Positions 1 to 8,550 of a DNA stretch of 64,000 nucleotides are shown here, piece after piece; position 1 is the stretch's first letter; each line of letters starts with the position of its first letter. Made by a program: the position numbers and the translations under genes. The notes beneath the pieces are model-generated. The model had not been told where the DNA came from and did not search any database. It saw nothing but the letters and a program-made list of their open reading frames with translations. This DNA is from Achromobacter ruhlandii (GTDB taxonomy: Bacteria > Pseudomonadota > Gammaproteobacteria > Burkholderiales > Burkholderiaceae_B), in assembly GCF_902859695.1 (NCBI RefSeq), contig NZ_CADIJL010000009.1, positions 124,001 through 188,000 on the forward strand. The letters run 5' to 3'.

Positions 1-1
1 G

Positions 2-1393
2 GTCGAGGCGCACTTCGGCGTGCCGATGCTGGGCGCCGTGCTCAACACCCTCAACACGCGCCTGGATACGCCCAGCGTGCTGTTCATGCTGGGCCACGGC
101 GAGGCCCGCGCGCTGATCGTCGACACCGAATACGCCGAGCTCGCGCAGCGCGCCCGCGCCGAATTCCCGCACCTGAAAGTGATTTCGGTGCACGACCTGG
201 ACGGCGCCCCGGCCACCCTGCCCGGCGCTACCGACTACGAGGCCTTCCTGGCCGCCGCCCCCGCCACGTTCGACTGGCGCCCGCCGGCCGACGAATGGGA
301 CGCGATCGCGCTGAACTACACCTCCGGCACCACCGGCGATCCCAAGGGCGTGGTCTACCACTACCGCGGCGCGTATCTGAACGCCGTCAGCAACATCCTC
401 GAATGGGACATGCCCAAGCATCCGGTCTACCTGTGGACGCTGCCGCTGTTCCACTGCAACGGCTGGTGCTTCGCCTGGACCTTGGCGGCGCGCGCCGGCG
501 TCAACGTCTGCCTGCGCAAATTCGATCCCAAGACCGTGTTCGACCTGATCCGCGCCGAGGGCGTGACCCACTACTGCGGTGCGCCCATCGTGCAAAGCGC
601 GCTGGCCAACGCGCCGGCCGAGCTGCGCGCCGGCATCCGCCACACCGTGCGCACCATGGTGGCCGGCGCCGCGCCCGCGCCGGCGGTGATCGCCAAGATG
701 AAGGAAATCGGCTTCGAGCTGACCCACGTCTACGGCCTGACCGAGGTCTACGGCCCGGCCGCCGTGTGCGCCCCGCAGGAAGCCTGGAACGACCTGGAGG
801 ACGAGCAGCGCGCGCTGCTGACCGCGCGCCAGGGCGTGCGCTACCACCTGCAGGCCGGCGTCTCGGTGCGCAACCCCGACACCATGGAGGAAGTGCCGGC
901 CGACGAGCAGACCGTGGGCGAGATCATGTTCCGCGGCAACATCTGCATGAAGGGCTACCTGAAGAACGAACGCGCCACTGACGAGGCCTTCAGCGGCGGC
1001 TGGTTCCACACCGGCGACCTGGGCGTGATGACGCCCGACGGCTACATCCGCATCAAGGACCGCAGCAAGGACATCATCATCTCCGGCGGCGAGAACATCT
1101 CCAGCATCGAGGTCGAGGACGCCCTCTATCGCCATCCGGCCGTGGCCGCCGTGGCGGTGGTGGCCATGCCCGACCCGAAATGGGGCGAGACGCCCTGCGC
1201 CTTCGTCGAACTCAAGCCCGGCCACAGCGCCACCGCCGAAGAGATCATCGCGCACTGCAAGCTGCTGCTGCCCGGCTTCAAGGTGCCGCGCGCGGTGCGC
1301 TTTGGCGAACTGCCCAAGACCTCGACCGGCAAGATCCAGAAATTCGAACTGCGCGCCGCGGTGGGTTCCACCCGCGCCATCGACGCCACCTGA
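2..1393 (+). CDS. Acyl-CoA synthetase (AMP-binding), 5'-truncated by window edge
   Basis: The reading frame is open from base 2, so the N-terminus lies outside the window; 463 residues are visible and roughly 80 are missing relative to the usual ~540. Seen: the adenylate-forming P-loop YTSGTTGDPKG near base 316, the YGLTE motif near 730, the hinge region GWFHTGDLG near 1000 and the C-terminal lysine motif KTSTGKIQK near 1315. The family activates carboxylic (fatty) acids to acyl-CoA via acyl-AMP in the cytoplasm. The acyl-CoA dehydrogenase 28 bases downstream suggests a fatty or short-chain acid degradation operon. Substrate length cannot be read from the sequence. An internal ATG at base 20 should not be taken as the start, because conserved sequence continues upstream of it. 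Confidence 0.93.
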   Translation, partial: VEAHFGVPMLGAVLNTLNTRLDTPSVLFMLGHGEARALIVDTEYAELAQRARAEFPHLKVISVHDLDGAPATLPGATDYEAFLAAAPATFDWRPPADEWDAIALNYTSGTTGDPKGVVYHYRGAYLNAVSNILEWDMPKHPVYLWTLPLFHCNGWCFAWTLAARAGVNVCLRKFDPKTVFDLIRAEGVTHYCGAPIVQSALANAPAELRAGIRHTVRTMVAGAAPAPAVIAKMKEIGFELTHVYGLTEVYGPAAVCAPQEAWNDLEDEQRALLTARQGVRYHLQAGVSVRNPDTMEEVPADEQTVGEIMFRGNICMKGYLKNERATDEAFSGGWFHTGDLGVMTPDGYIRIKDRSKDIIISGGENISSIEVEDALYRHPAVAAVAVVAMPDPKWGETPCAFVELKPGHSATAEEIIAHCKLLLPGFKVPRAVRFGELPKTSTGKIQKFELRAAVGSTRAIDAT

Positions 1394-1421
1394 TTCCCTT
1401 CCTACCCGGAGCTCCGACGCC

Positions 1422-3191
1422 ATGACGTACCAAGCCCCCGTGAAAGACATGCTGTTCGTGCTGAACCACCTGGCCGGCCTGCCGCAGGTGGCGGCGCTGC
1501 CGCAATATGCCGAAGCCACGCCCGACACCGCCCAGGCGGTACTGGAGGAAGCCGCCACCTTCGCCGGCGACGTGCTGGCGCCGCTGAACCACCCCGCCGA
1601 CCGCGAGCCCAGCGCCTGGCGCGACGGCGCCGTCACCACCTCGCCCGGCTTCAAGCAGGCCTTCCGCCAATACGCCGAAGCCGGCTGGCAGGGCATGACG
1701 CACCCGGTCGAATACGGCGGCCAGGGCCTGCCCGGCCTCCTGGGCGCGCCCTGCTCCGAAATGCTCAACGCCGCCAACCTGTCGTTCGCCCTGTGTCCGC
1801 TCTTGACGAACGGCGCGGTCGAGGCGCTGCTGACGGCCGGCTCGCCCGAACTGCGCGAGCGCTTCATCGGTCCGATGCTGTCGGGCCGCTGGACCGGCAC
1901 CATGAACCTGACCGAGCCGCAGGCCGGCTCCGACCTGGCGCTGCTGCGCACCCGCGCGCAGCCGGTCGGCGACGGCACCTACCGCATCTCGGGCACCAAG
2001 ATCTTCATCACGTACGGCGAGCACGACCTGGCCGAGAACATCGTCCACCTGGTGCTGGCGCGCCTGCCGGACGCGCCCGAGGGCGTGAAGGGCATCTCGC
2101 TGTTCCTGGTGCCCAAGTTCCTGGTCAACGACGACGGCTCGCTGGGCGCGCGCAACGACGTTACCTGCGTGTCGATCGAGCACAAGCTGGGCATCAAGGC
2201 CAGCCCCACCGCCACGCTGCAGTTCGGCGACGCGGGCGGCGCCATCGGCTACCTGGTGGGCCAGGAAAACCGCGGCCTGGACGCCATGTTCATCATGATG
2301 AACGCGGCCCGCTTCGCCGTCGGCGTGCAGGGCATCGCGGTGGCCGACCGCGCCTACCAGCACGCGCTGGCCTACGCCGCCGAACGCGTGCAGAGCCGCC
2401 CGGTGGACGGCTCCTCGCGCGAGGCCGTGCCGATCATCCAGCACCCGGACGTGCGCCGCATGCTGGGCACCATGCGCGCCCTGACCGAGGCCGGCCGCGC
2501 GCTGGCCTACTACACCGCCGGCCACGCCGACCTGGCGCACGCCAGCGCCGATCCGGCGGCGCGCGCCCGCCACCTGGCGGTGCAGGAATTCCTGGTACCG
2601 ATCGTCAAGGGCTGGTGCACCGAAGCCTCCATCGACGTCGCCAGCCTGGGCGTGCAGGTGCACGGCGGCATGGGCTTCATCGAGGAAACCGGCGCCGCCC
2701 AGTACTACCGCGACGCCCGCATCCTCACCATCTACGAAGGCACCACCGCGATCCAGGCCAACGACCTGGTCGGCCGCAAGACGCTGCGCGATGGCGGCGC
2801 GGTGGCGCAGGCGCTGATCGAGGAGATCCGCAAGACCGAGGAAGCGCTGCTGGCGCGCAGCGAGCCGGCCGCCCGCCTGGTGCTGACGCCGTTGCGCCAG
2901 GGCCGCCTGGCGCTGGCCAACACGGTCGACTTCGTGGTGGCCAACGCCGCCGCCCATCCCAACGCGGTGTTCGGCTCGGCCGTGCCCTACCTGTTGCTGG
3001 CCGGCACGGTGCTGGCCGGCTGGCAGATGGCGCGCGCGCTGCTCGCGTCGCTGGACCACCTGGACGAGGACCCGGCCTTCCACCAGGCCAAGATCGCCAC
3101 GGCCCAGACCTACGCGCTGCACAAACTGACCCAGGCGCCCGGCCTGGCGGCGGTGGTGGCGGGGTCGAACGAGTACGCCGTGCAGCCATGA
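1422..3191 (+). CDS. Acyl-CoA dehydrogenase
   Basis: A 589-residue flavoenzyme that introduces the alpha,beta double bond into acyl-CoA during beta-oxidation. Seen: the FAD/substrate signature TEPQAGSDLA near residue 163, the following FITYGEHD segment, and the C-terminal YEGTTAIQANDL block near residue 440 typical of the family. It is longer than the ~380-residue short/medium-chain enzymes; the extra C-terminal ~120 residues match the helical extension of the 580-600-residue class. The ATG at 1422 follows the upstream stop by 28 bases and has a CGGAG-like site. The stop overlaps the next start as ATGA. Probably co-transcribed with the acyl-CoA synthetase. Exact substrate unknown. Confidence 0.93.
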   Translation: MTYQAPVKDMLFVLNHLAGLPQVAALPQYAEATPDTAQAVLEEAATFAGDVLAPLNHPADREPSAWRDGAVTTSPGFKQAFRQYAEAGWQGMTHPVEYGGQGLPGLLGAPCSEMLNAANLSFALCPLLTNGAVEALLTAGSPELRERFIGPMLSGRWTGTMNLTEPQAGSDLALLRTRAQPVGDGTYRISGTKIFITYGEHDLAENIVHLVLARLPDAPEGVKGISLFLVPKFLVNDDGSLGARNDVTCVSIEHKLGIKASPTATLQFGDAGGAIGYLVGQENRGLDAMFIMMNAARFAVGVQGIAVADRAYQHALAYAAERVQSRPVDGSSREAVPIIQHPDVRRMLGTMRALTEAGRALAYYTAGHADLAHASADPAARARHLAVQEFLVPIVKGWCTEASIDVASLGVQVHGGMGFIEETGAAQYYRDARILTIYEGTTAIQANDLVGRKTLRDGGAVAQALIEEIRKTEEALLARSEPAARLVLTPLRQGRLALANTVDFVVANAAAHPNAVFGSAVPYLLLAGTVLAGWQMARALLASLDHLDEDPAFHQAKIATAQTYALHKLTQAPGLAAVVAGSNEYAVQP

Positions 3192-3697
3192 GCGTGGTCG
3201 ACGCCGGATCGCGCATCGACGCGCTGGTGGCGCTGGGCGCGTCGGCGCCGCTGGTCCGGCTGGCCAGCGGCGACTGCGTGCATCCGTTGCTGCGCGGCGC
3301 GTGCCTGGGTCCGCCGTGCCACTCCTATCGCGGCGCCCGCGCGCCGCAAGGGGCGCCGCTGGCGCCGCTGTGGGACGATGGCGACCACGTCTACGCCCTG
3401 CGAGGCACGGCGACCGGCCGCGAGTTCATCCGGTTCAGTATCGAAGACCCGCAATCCGTCGACGTGCTGGCCCTGACGGAACAGGGATTCTGGGCGCACC
3501 GCTTCGACTTTCTCTATGAAACCGATGCGCCGCTGGACGACTTGCGGGCCGCCGCCGGCGCGGTGCAATTCCGCCACGTCGAGGCCTACCTGGCCGCGCG
3601 CGAGGCATTCGAAGACCCGCCGGGCCACGTCCCGACGCATCGGGATTGGCTGACGCGGACAATCGCCAGCATCGACCGGCGCGCGCTGGCGCCTTGA
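3188..3697 (+). CDS. Conserved-looking protein of unknown function
   Basis: 169 residues, translationally coupled to the acyl-CoA dehydrogenase by an ATGA overlap. I do not recognise a family. The protein is soluble, with no signal peptide or membrane segment, a cysteine pair in the N-terminal third (GDCVHPLL and GACLGPPCHS) and an acidic, aromatic-rich C-terminal half (for example FWAHRFDFLYE). Codon use resembles the neighbours, so the frame is likely real. Position suggests an accessory to the acyl-CoA genes or simply a hitchhiker; the sequence does not decide. Confidence 0.7.
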   Translation: MSVVDAGSRIDALVALGASAPLVRLASGDCVHPLLRGACLGPPCHSYRGARAPQGAPLAPLWDDGDHVYALRGTATGREFIRFSIEDPQSVDVLALTEQGFWAHRFDFLYETDAPLDDLRAAAGAVQFRHVEAYLAAREAFEDPPGHVPTHRDWLTRTIASIDRRALAP

Positions 3698-3770
3698 GCC
3701 TGGCGGGGCCCGCGCATTCCTTCCTGACCGCGCGGCGCTGTTGCGCTGTCGATCCCCGGTTGGCGGCGCG

Positions 3771-3835
3771 GTTAAACATATAACCAAAAAGAATAAAGAA
3801 AAGAAATAAACATATCTAAAATTATTAAGCGGACA
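3771..3835. promoter_or_regulatory. AT-rich patch upstream of the ABC transporter operon
   Basis: Within the 202-base gap a markedly AT-rich stretch begins at about 3771, in contrast to the GC-rich surroundings. It contains the short inverted repeat GGTTA-AACATA-TAACC (3770-3785) and two direct copies of AAACATAT. It ends about 65 bases before the substrate-binding protein start. A promoter and regulator site for the transporter operon is the natural reading; no specific regulator can be named. Confidence 0.4.
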
Positions 3836-3899
3836 TCGGAAATCCTGCCCGCAGGCAAGACGCCAGCCGTACCAAGGCGTAGTTCAGGACCCTTCCCCC

Positions 3900-4913
3900 A
3901 TGCTTCGCAAGCTGCTTTCCGCCGCGCTCATCGCTACCGCTTTCGCCGTTGCTCCCGCCCACGCCGCGCCGCCCGCGCTGGAAATCGGCTACCTGCCGAT
4001 CCTGCCGGACGCGCAATTGTTCGTGGCGCTGGAAGAAGGCACCTTGCAGGCCAAGGGCGCGCCCGCGCCCAAGCTGGTGCAGTTCCAGAGCGGCCCCGCG
4101 CTGACCCAGGCGCTGCTGGCCGGCCAGTTGGACGTGGCCTACGTCGGCATCGGCCCGGCGCTGGTGGCCAGCGCCAAGGGCGCCGGCATCAAGGTGGTGG
4201 CTTCCAACATCGTCGAGCAGGTCAACGTGGTCGCGCTGGGCGCGCTGGCGCCGTATTTCGCCTCGGGCGATGCGGCCACCGCGTTCGCCCGCTTCGCCAA
4301 GGACAAGGGCAGAAAGCCCGTCATCGCCAGCTACCCCAAGGGCGCCGTGCCCGAGGCCGCGCTGCAATACTGGCTGCGCAACCGCCTCAAGGCCGACCCG
4401 GCCAGCCTGGAACTGATCTACCAGGGCGAGGCGCAGATCCAGCAGTCGCTGCTGACCGGCGCCATCGACGGCGCCGCCATCCTCGAACCCACCGTCACCA
4501 CCGTGCTGACCCGCGCGCCCGATTCGCGCGTGGTGGCGCGCGGCTCGCAACTATTCCCGAACCAGCCCGGCGCCGTGCTGCTGGTGCGCGACAAGCTGAT
4601 CGCCGAGCACCCCGAGGCCGTGCAGCAACTGGTCGACGCCCAGCTCGCCGCCACCGCCCTGCTCAAGAACGATCCGGCCCGCGCCGCGGGCCACGTGCAG
4701 AAATACGTCGGCGGCGGCCGCCTGGACCGCGCGCTGGTCGAGAAGGCCATCCGCAATTCGCATGACCAGTTCGTGGCCGATCCGCACGCCATCGTCGACG
4801 CCACCGCCGAGCTGCAGACCTTCCAGGCCAGCCTGGGCACGGTCGAGGCCGCCAAGGTCGACGTCAAGCAGTTGTTCGACACCCGCTTCTACGACAAGGC
4901 CGGGAAGCCATGA
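3900..4913 (+). CDS. NitT/TauT-type ABC transporter, periplasmic substrate-binding protein
   Basis: 337 residues with a clear signal peptide (22 residues, ending AHA before APPALEIGY). The mature N-terminus EIGYLPILPDAQ and the GPALTQALLAGQLDVAYVGIGPAL segment are typical of SsuA/TauA/NMT1-like binding proteins, which deliver sulfonates, nitrate, taurine or pyrimidine precursors to a membrane permease. First gene of a three-gene operon with overlapping starts. No residue seen here decides the ligand; aliphatic sulfonate or a related organic anion is the usual guess. Confidence 0.9.
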   Translation: MLRKLLSAALIATAFAVAPAHAAPPALEIGYLPILPDAQLFVALEEGTLQAKGAPAPKLVQFQSGPALTQALLAGQLDVAYVGIGPALVASAKGAGIKVVASNIVEQVNVVALGALAPYFASGDAATAFARFAKDKGRKPVIASYPKGAVPEAALQYWLRNRLKADPASLELIYQGEAQIQQSLLTGAIDGAAILEPTVTTVLTRAPDSRVVARGSQLFPNQPGAVLLVRDKLIAEHPEAVQQLVDAQLAATALLKNDPARAAGHVQKYVGGGRLDRALVEKAIRNSHDQFVADPHAIVDATAELQTFQASLGTVEAAKVDVKQLFDTRFYDKAGKP

Positions 4914-5728
4914 GCCAGACCGCCCCCGCCCTGGCCGCGCCCGCGCCGCAAGCCCGCAAGGGCGCGCCGCCGGGGTTCGCCGCAGTGCGCCGCGCGGCTT
5001 ACGGCATCGGCGGACTGGCCCTCTTCATCGCCATCTGGAAGGCCGCGCTGATCTGGCAATGGGCGCCCGCGGGCACCCTGCCCGATCCCTTCGCGCTGCC
5101 CGCCACGCTGGTCCAGGAATGGCAGTCGGGCCGGCTCCTGCCGGCCATAGGCTCCAGCCTCGTGCATTACTTCTGGGGCCTGGCCGCGGGCACCGCGCTC
5201 GGCTTCGGCGTGGGCCTGGCGGCCGCGACGCTGCCGCGCTTCGACCTGGCGCAAGCCTATCTGGCGCGCATCCTGCGGCCGATCCCGCCGCTGGCCTGGG
5301 TGGTGTTCGCCATCGCCTGGTTCAAGGTCAGCCATGCCGGCGCCGCCTTCGTCATCGCCATCGGCGTGTTCTGGGTCAACTACTTCGCCACCTACAGCGC
5401 GGTGCGCAACGTCGATCCGCGCTACTACGAACTGGCGCGCGCCTTCGGCCACGGCGGCTACCTGGCGCGCGCGCTGGGCGTGACGCTGCCGGCCATCGCG
5501 CCTGGCGCGCTGTCGGGCGTGCGCACCGGCATCGGCCAGGCCTGGATGACACTGATCGCCGCCGAACTGCTGGGCGTGCCCGGCATGGGCCAGGAAATGA
5601 ATGCCGCCGCCGGCGTTGGCGCCTACGACGCGGTGGTGGTCTACATGCTGATCATCTCGCTGGTCTACACGCTGTGCGACCTGGCGTTCTCGATGGTCGA
5701 AAGCAAGGTGCTGCAATGGCGTCCGTGA
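4910..5728 (+). CDS. NitT/TauT-type ABC transporter, permease
   Basis: 272-residue inner-membrane permease starting with an ATGA overlap with the binding protein gene. Several hydrophobic segments are visible: residues ~27-50 (GIGGLALFIAIWKAALIW), ~80-105, ~120-150 and ~240-262. The cytoplasmic EAA-type loop appears as YELARAFGHGGYLARALGVTLPA near residue 170, where the ATPase docks. It forms the translocation channel with the downstream ATPase. Same substrate uncertainty as the binding protein. Confidence 0.9.
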   Translation: MSQTAPALAAPAPQARKGAPPGFAAVRRAAYGIGGLALFIAIWKAALIWQWAPAGTLPDPFALPATLVQEWQSGRLLPAIGSSLVHYFWGLAAGTALGFGVGLAAATLPRFDLAQAYLARILRPIPPLAWVVFAIAWFKVSHAGAAFVIAIGVFWVNYFATYSAVRNVDPRYYELARAFGHGGYLARALGVTLPAIAPGALSGVRTGIGQAWMTLIAAELLGVPGMGQEMNAAAGVGAYDAVVVYMLIISLVYTLCDLAFSMVESKVLQWRP

Positions 5729-6456
5729 TCGAATTCTCGAAACTCTCGTACCAACATCCGGGCGCCGACGCGCCGGTGATCCAGGGCCTGTCGCTGGCGA
5801 TCGAGGCGGGCAGCTTCGTGGCCGTGGTGGGCGGCTCGGGCGTGGGCAAATCCACGCTGCTGCGCGCGGCGGCCGGCCTGGCTGATCCCGCCAGCGGCGA
5901 AGTGCGCTTCCAGGCGCCCGCGCGCCCCGGGCGCCGCAGCCGCGCGGTGGTGTTCCAGGACAGCCGCCTGATGCCGTGGCGCACGGTCGGCGGCAACGTC
6001 GGCTATGGCCTGGAAGGATTGGGGCTGGACCGCCAGGAACGCCAACAGCGCATCGATGCCGCGCTGCAACTGACCGGCCTGGGCGACTACGGCCGCCGCT
6101 GGCCGCATCAGTTGTCCGGCGGCCAGGCGCAGCGCGTCGGCATCGCCCGCGCCTTGGCCGTCAAGCCCGACCTGCTGCTGATGGACGAACCCTTCAGCGC
6201 GGTCGACGCCATCACCCGCCGCAACCTGCAGCAGGAGCTGATCCGCGTGTGGCGGGCCTCCGGCGCGGCGGTGCTGTTCGTCACCCACGACATCGAGGAA
6301 GCGGTGTTCCTGGCCGACAAGGTGGTGGTGCTGGGCGGCCGCCCGGCCAACATCGCGGGCCACTACGACATCGACCTGCCGCGGCAGCGCGACCGCGCCG
6401 ATCCGGCGTTCGCGCGGCAGGTGGCGGCCATCGCCCATACGCTCGAACATCACTGA
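5716..6456 (+). CDS. NitT/TauT-type ABC transporter, ATP-binding protein
   Basis: 246-residue ATPase of the SsuB/TauB type. Seen: Walker A GGSGVGKST near residue 37, Q-loop VVFQDSRLMPW, signature LSGGQAQR near residue 133, Walker B LLLMDEPFSAVD and the switch histidine in VTHDIEEAVFL. The ATG at 5716 overlaps the permease end by 13 bases, so translation is coupled. It powers the importer. After it a 21-base gap separates the operon from the convergent MFS gene. Confidence 0.93.
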   Translation: MASVIEFSKLSYQHPGADAPVIQGLSLAIEAGSFVAVVGGSGVGKSTLLRAAAGLADPASGEVRFQAPARPGRRSRAVVFQDSRLMPWRTVGGNVGYGLEGLGLDRQERQQRIDAALQLTGLGDYGRRWPHQLSGGQAQRVGIARALAVKPDLLLMDEPFSAVDAITRRNLQQELIRVWRASGAAVLFVTHDIEEAVFLADKVVVLGGRPANIAGHYDIDLPRQRDRADPAFARQVAAIAHTLEHH

Positions 6457-6477
6457 GCGGAACGCGCCGGCGCCCCC

Positions 6478-7905
6478 TCACGCCCGCCGCGCAACCGCGC
6501 AGTCCGGCGCCGGCGCCGCCTTGCGCGGCAGCGTCAGCGCCCAGAACAGCGTCGCCGCCAGGCTCAGCCCCAGGCCCAGCGCGCAGACGCCCAGCCAGCC
6601 CGCGCGCGCATAGACGAAGGTCGAGGCGATCGACCCGAGTCCGCTGCCCACCGCATAAAACATCATGTAGCCGCCGACCAGCCGGCTGTGCGCCTGCGCG
6701 CTGATGGAAAAGATCATGGCCTGGTTGGTCACGTGCAGCGCCTGCGCCGCGATGTCCAGCACCAGCACGCCCAGCGCCAGCGCCCACAGGCTGCGGTCCA
6801 GGAAGGCGATCGGCGCCCACGCCAGGCACAGCAGCGCCAGGCCCGCGCCGGTGGTCAGTTGCGCATGGCCGCGATCGGCCAGCCGCCCCGCCCGCGCCGC
6901 CACCAGCACCCCGGCCACGCCCACCAGCCCGAACGCGCCCACCGCGGTGTGCGTCAGCGAATACGGCGGCGCGCTCAACGGCAGCACCAGCGCCGTCCAG
7001 AACGCGCTGAAGACGGCGAACATCAACAGCGCGATCATGCCGCGCACCCGCAGCACCCGCTCGTGCGCCAGCAGCGTGAACATCGAGCGCAGCAGCGCGC
7101 CGTAGCCCAGTCCCGCGGTCGGCAAGGCGCGGCGCGGCAGCCAGCGGGCCAGCGCCAGCGCCAGCAACGCGGCCAGGCCGGCGGACACCAGGTAGACCGC
7201 GCGCCATCCCCACAGGTCGGCCACGGCGCCCGCCAGGGTCCGCGCCAGCAGCAGGCCGATCACCACGCCCCCCTGCACCGCGCCCACCACCCGCCCGCGC
7301 TCGCCCGGCGCGGCCAGCGCCGCCGACAGCGCCAGCAGGCCCTGGGTCATGGCGGTGCCGAGCAGGCCCAGCGCCAGCATCCCGGCCAGCAGCCACGGCG
7401 CAGCGGACGCCAGCGCCACCGCGGCCAGCGCCAGCACCAGCAGCCCCAGTTGCGCCAGCATCAGGCGGCGCCGGTCGAGCAGGTCGCCCAGCGGCACCAC
7501 CAGCACCAGCGCCAGCGCGCAGCCCAGCTGCGTCGCGGTGACGACGATGCCCACCGCGCCCTCGTGCAGGCGGAACTCGCGGCCCATGGCGTCCAGTAGC
7601 GGTTGCGCGTAGTAGACGTTGGCCACGCTCAAGGCGCAGGCCACGGCCAGCAGCAGCACCAGGGCGGCGGGCAGGCGATCGGCGGATGGCGTGGCGGGCG
7701 CAGATGCGGCGGATGCAGCAGATGCCGTGGATGCAGCGGATGCCGTGGATGCCGCAGAGGCCCTGGATGCCGCAGAGGCCGCGAATGCCGCGGATGCTGT
7801 GGATTCCTTGGACGCCGGCGATGAAGGCGATGAAGGCGATGAAGGAGATGAAGGAGATGAAGGAGATGGCGGAGCAGCAGGGGCACGATCGGTCTGGTCT
7901 GGCAT
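6478..7905 (-). CDS. MFS transporter with repeat-encoded N-terminal tail
   Basis: 475 residues. The last ~400 form a 12-helix major facilitator resembling the YnfM/arabinose-polymer exporter group (first helix begins near residue 76 at LPAALVLLLAVACALSVAN; motif A-like GDLLDRRRLM follows). The first ~75 residues are unusual: a PSS-repeat block (five to six copies) followed by an Ala/Ser/Thr block, both written by short tandem DNA repeats (7681-7873). No alternative Met, Val or Leu start codon lies between the repeat and the first helix, so the tail appears to be translated. The gene is divergent from an HxlR regulator, which probably controls it. Efflux of a small molecule is likely; substrate unknown. 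Confidence 0.85.
   Translation of the reverse strand: MPDQTDRAPAAPPSPSSPSSPSSPSSPSSPASKESTASAAFAASAASRASAASTASAASTASAASAASAPATPSADRLPAALVLLLAVACALSVANVYYAQPLLDAMGREFRLHEGAVGIVVTATQLGCALALVLVVPLGDLLDRRRLMLAQLGLLVLALAAVALASAAPWLLAGMLALGLLGTAMTQGLLALSAALAAPGERGRVVGAVQGGVVIGLLLARTLAGAVADLWGWRAVYLVSAGLAALLALALARWLPRRALPTAGLGYGALLRSMFTLLAHERVLRVRGMIALLMFAVFSAFWTALVLPLSAPPYSLTHTAVGAFGLVGVAGVLVAARAGRLADRGHAQLTTGAGLALLCLAWAPIAFLDRSLWALALGVLVLDIAAQALHVTNQAMIFSISAQAHSRLVGGYMMFYAVGSGLGSIASTFVYARAGWLGVCALGLGLSLAATLFWALTLPRKAAPAPDCAVARRA
7681..7873. repeat. Short tandem repeats (9-bp units) inside the MFS 5' coding region
   Basis: From 7820 to 7873 six consecutive 9-bp units run GATGAAGGC, GATGAAGGC, then three GATGAAGGA and one GATGGCGGA. 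From about 7686 to 7815 a more degenerate array of GATGCCG/GATGCAG-type units with the same 3n periodicity follows. On the minus strand these encode the PSS and Ala/Ser/Thr blocks of the transporter. Unit length is a multiple of three, so copy-number change would alter tail length but not frame. Confidence 0.85.
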
Positions 7906-7919
7906 GACGGCCTAAGGTA

Positions 7920-7968
7920 GTTTCATTACAAAACCAGAATGCTAGACCTTTAGGTTTTATAATGCAAC
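7920..7968. promoter_or_regulatory. Divergent promoter with 16-bp inverted-repeat operator (probable HxlR site)
   Basis: GTTTCATTACAAAACC (7920-7935) and GGTTTTATAATGCAAC (7953-7968) are inverted copies matching at 14 of 16 positions, 17 bases apart. The right arm contains a perfect -10 hexamer TATAAT (7958-7963) reading toward the HxlR gene. The left arm contains TGTAAT on the minus strand, a -10-like hexamer reading toward the MFS gene. A regulator bound to both arms would cover both promoters. Assignment to the adjacent HxlR protein is inference. Confidence 0.6.
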
Positions 7969-8020
7969 CAAACATTCGACATCTCTCCCCGCCGCGATGC
8001 GCGGCAAAGGTCAGGACGAC

Positions 8021-8479
8021 ATGGTCAAACGCACCAGTCTCGAAGGCGCCGCCTGCCCGGTGGCGCGCGCGCTGGACGCCATCGGCGACTGGTGGTCGCT
8101 ATTGATCGTGCGCGACGCCTTCGACGGCGTGCGCCGCTTCGGCGAATTCCAGAAAAGCCTCGGCGTGGCCAAGAACATCCTCAGCGACCGCCTGCGCACC
8201 CTGGTCGCGCACGACATCCTGGCGGCCGCGCCGGCGTCCGACGGCAGCGCCTACCAGGAATACGTGCTGACGGAAAAAGGCCAGGCGCTGTTTCCCGTCA
8301 TCGTCGGCCTGCGCCAATGGGGCGAAGACCATTACTACGGCCCCGACGAGCCGCACTCCACGCTCATCGACCGCAAGCGCGGCCAGCCGGTGCGGCGCCT
8401 GGAGATCCGCGCCCAGGACGGCCGCGCGCTGGCGCCGGACGACACCGTGGTGCGCAAGGTCGGCGCCGACCGCGCCTGA
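8021..8479 (+). CDS. HxlR-family winged-helix transcriptional regulator
   Basis: 152 residues from the ATG at 8021; an in-frame ATG at 7997 is possible, but an AAAGG site at 8006-8010 and the family's usual N-terminus (a Cys-Pro shortly after the start, here AACPVARALD) favour 8021. The core IGDWWSLLIVRDAF...RFGEFQKSLGVAKNILSDRL is the typical HxlR winged helix, with Cys11 at the position often used for thiol or electrophile sensing. It probably regulates itself and the divergent MFS exporter through the inverted repeat between them. Confidence 0.9.
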   Translation: MVKRTSLEGAACPVARALDAIGDWWSLLIVRDAFDGVRRFGEFQKSLGVAKNILSDRLRTLVAHDILAAAPASDGSAYQEYVLTEKGQALFPVIVGLRQWGEDHYYGPDEPHSTLIDRKRGQPVRRLEIRAQDGRALAPDDTVVRKVGADRA

Positions 8480-8550
8480 CCCTGGCGCACGCCCCCTGCC
8501 ATTGGCCGCTCAGGCAGTCGCCGCGCGCGGCGGCCGGCGAGCGGCCCGCG

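Noticed and set aside
1278..3122. Long minus-strand open frames opposite the acyl-CoA dehydrogenase and other genes
   Set aside because: High GC content produces long antisense frames; they lack family similarity and have Gly/Arg/Gln-rich nonsense composition.
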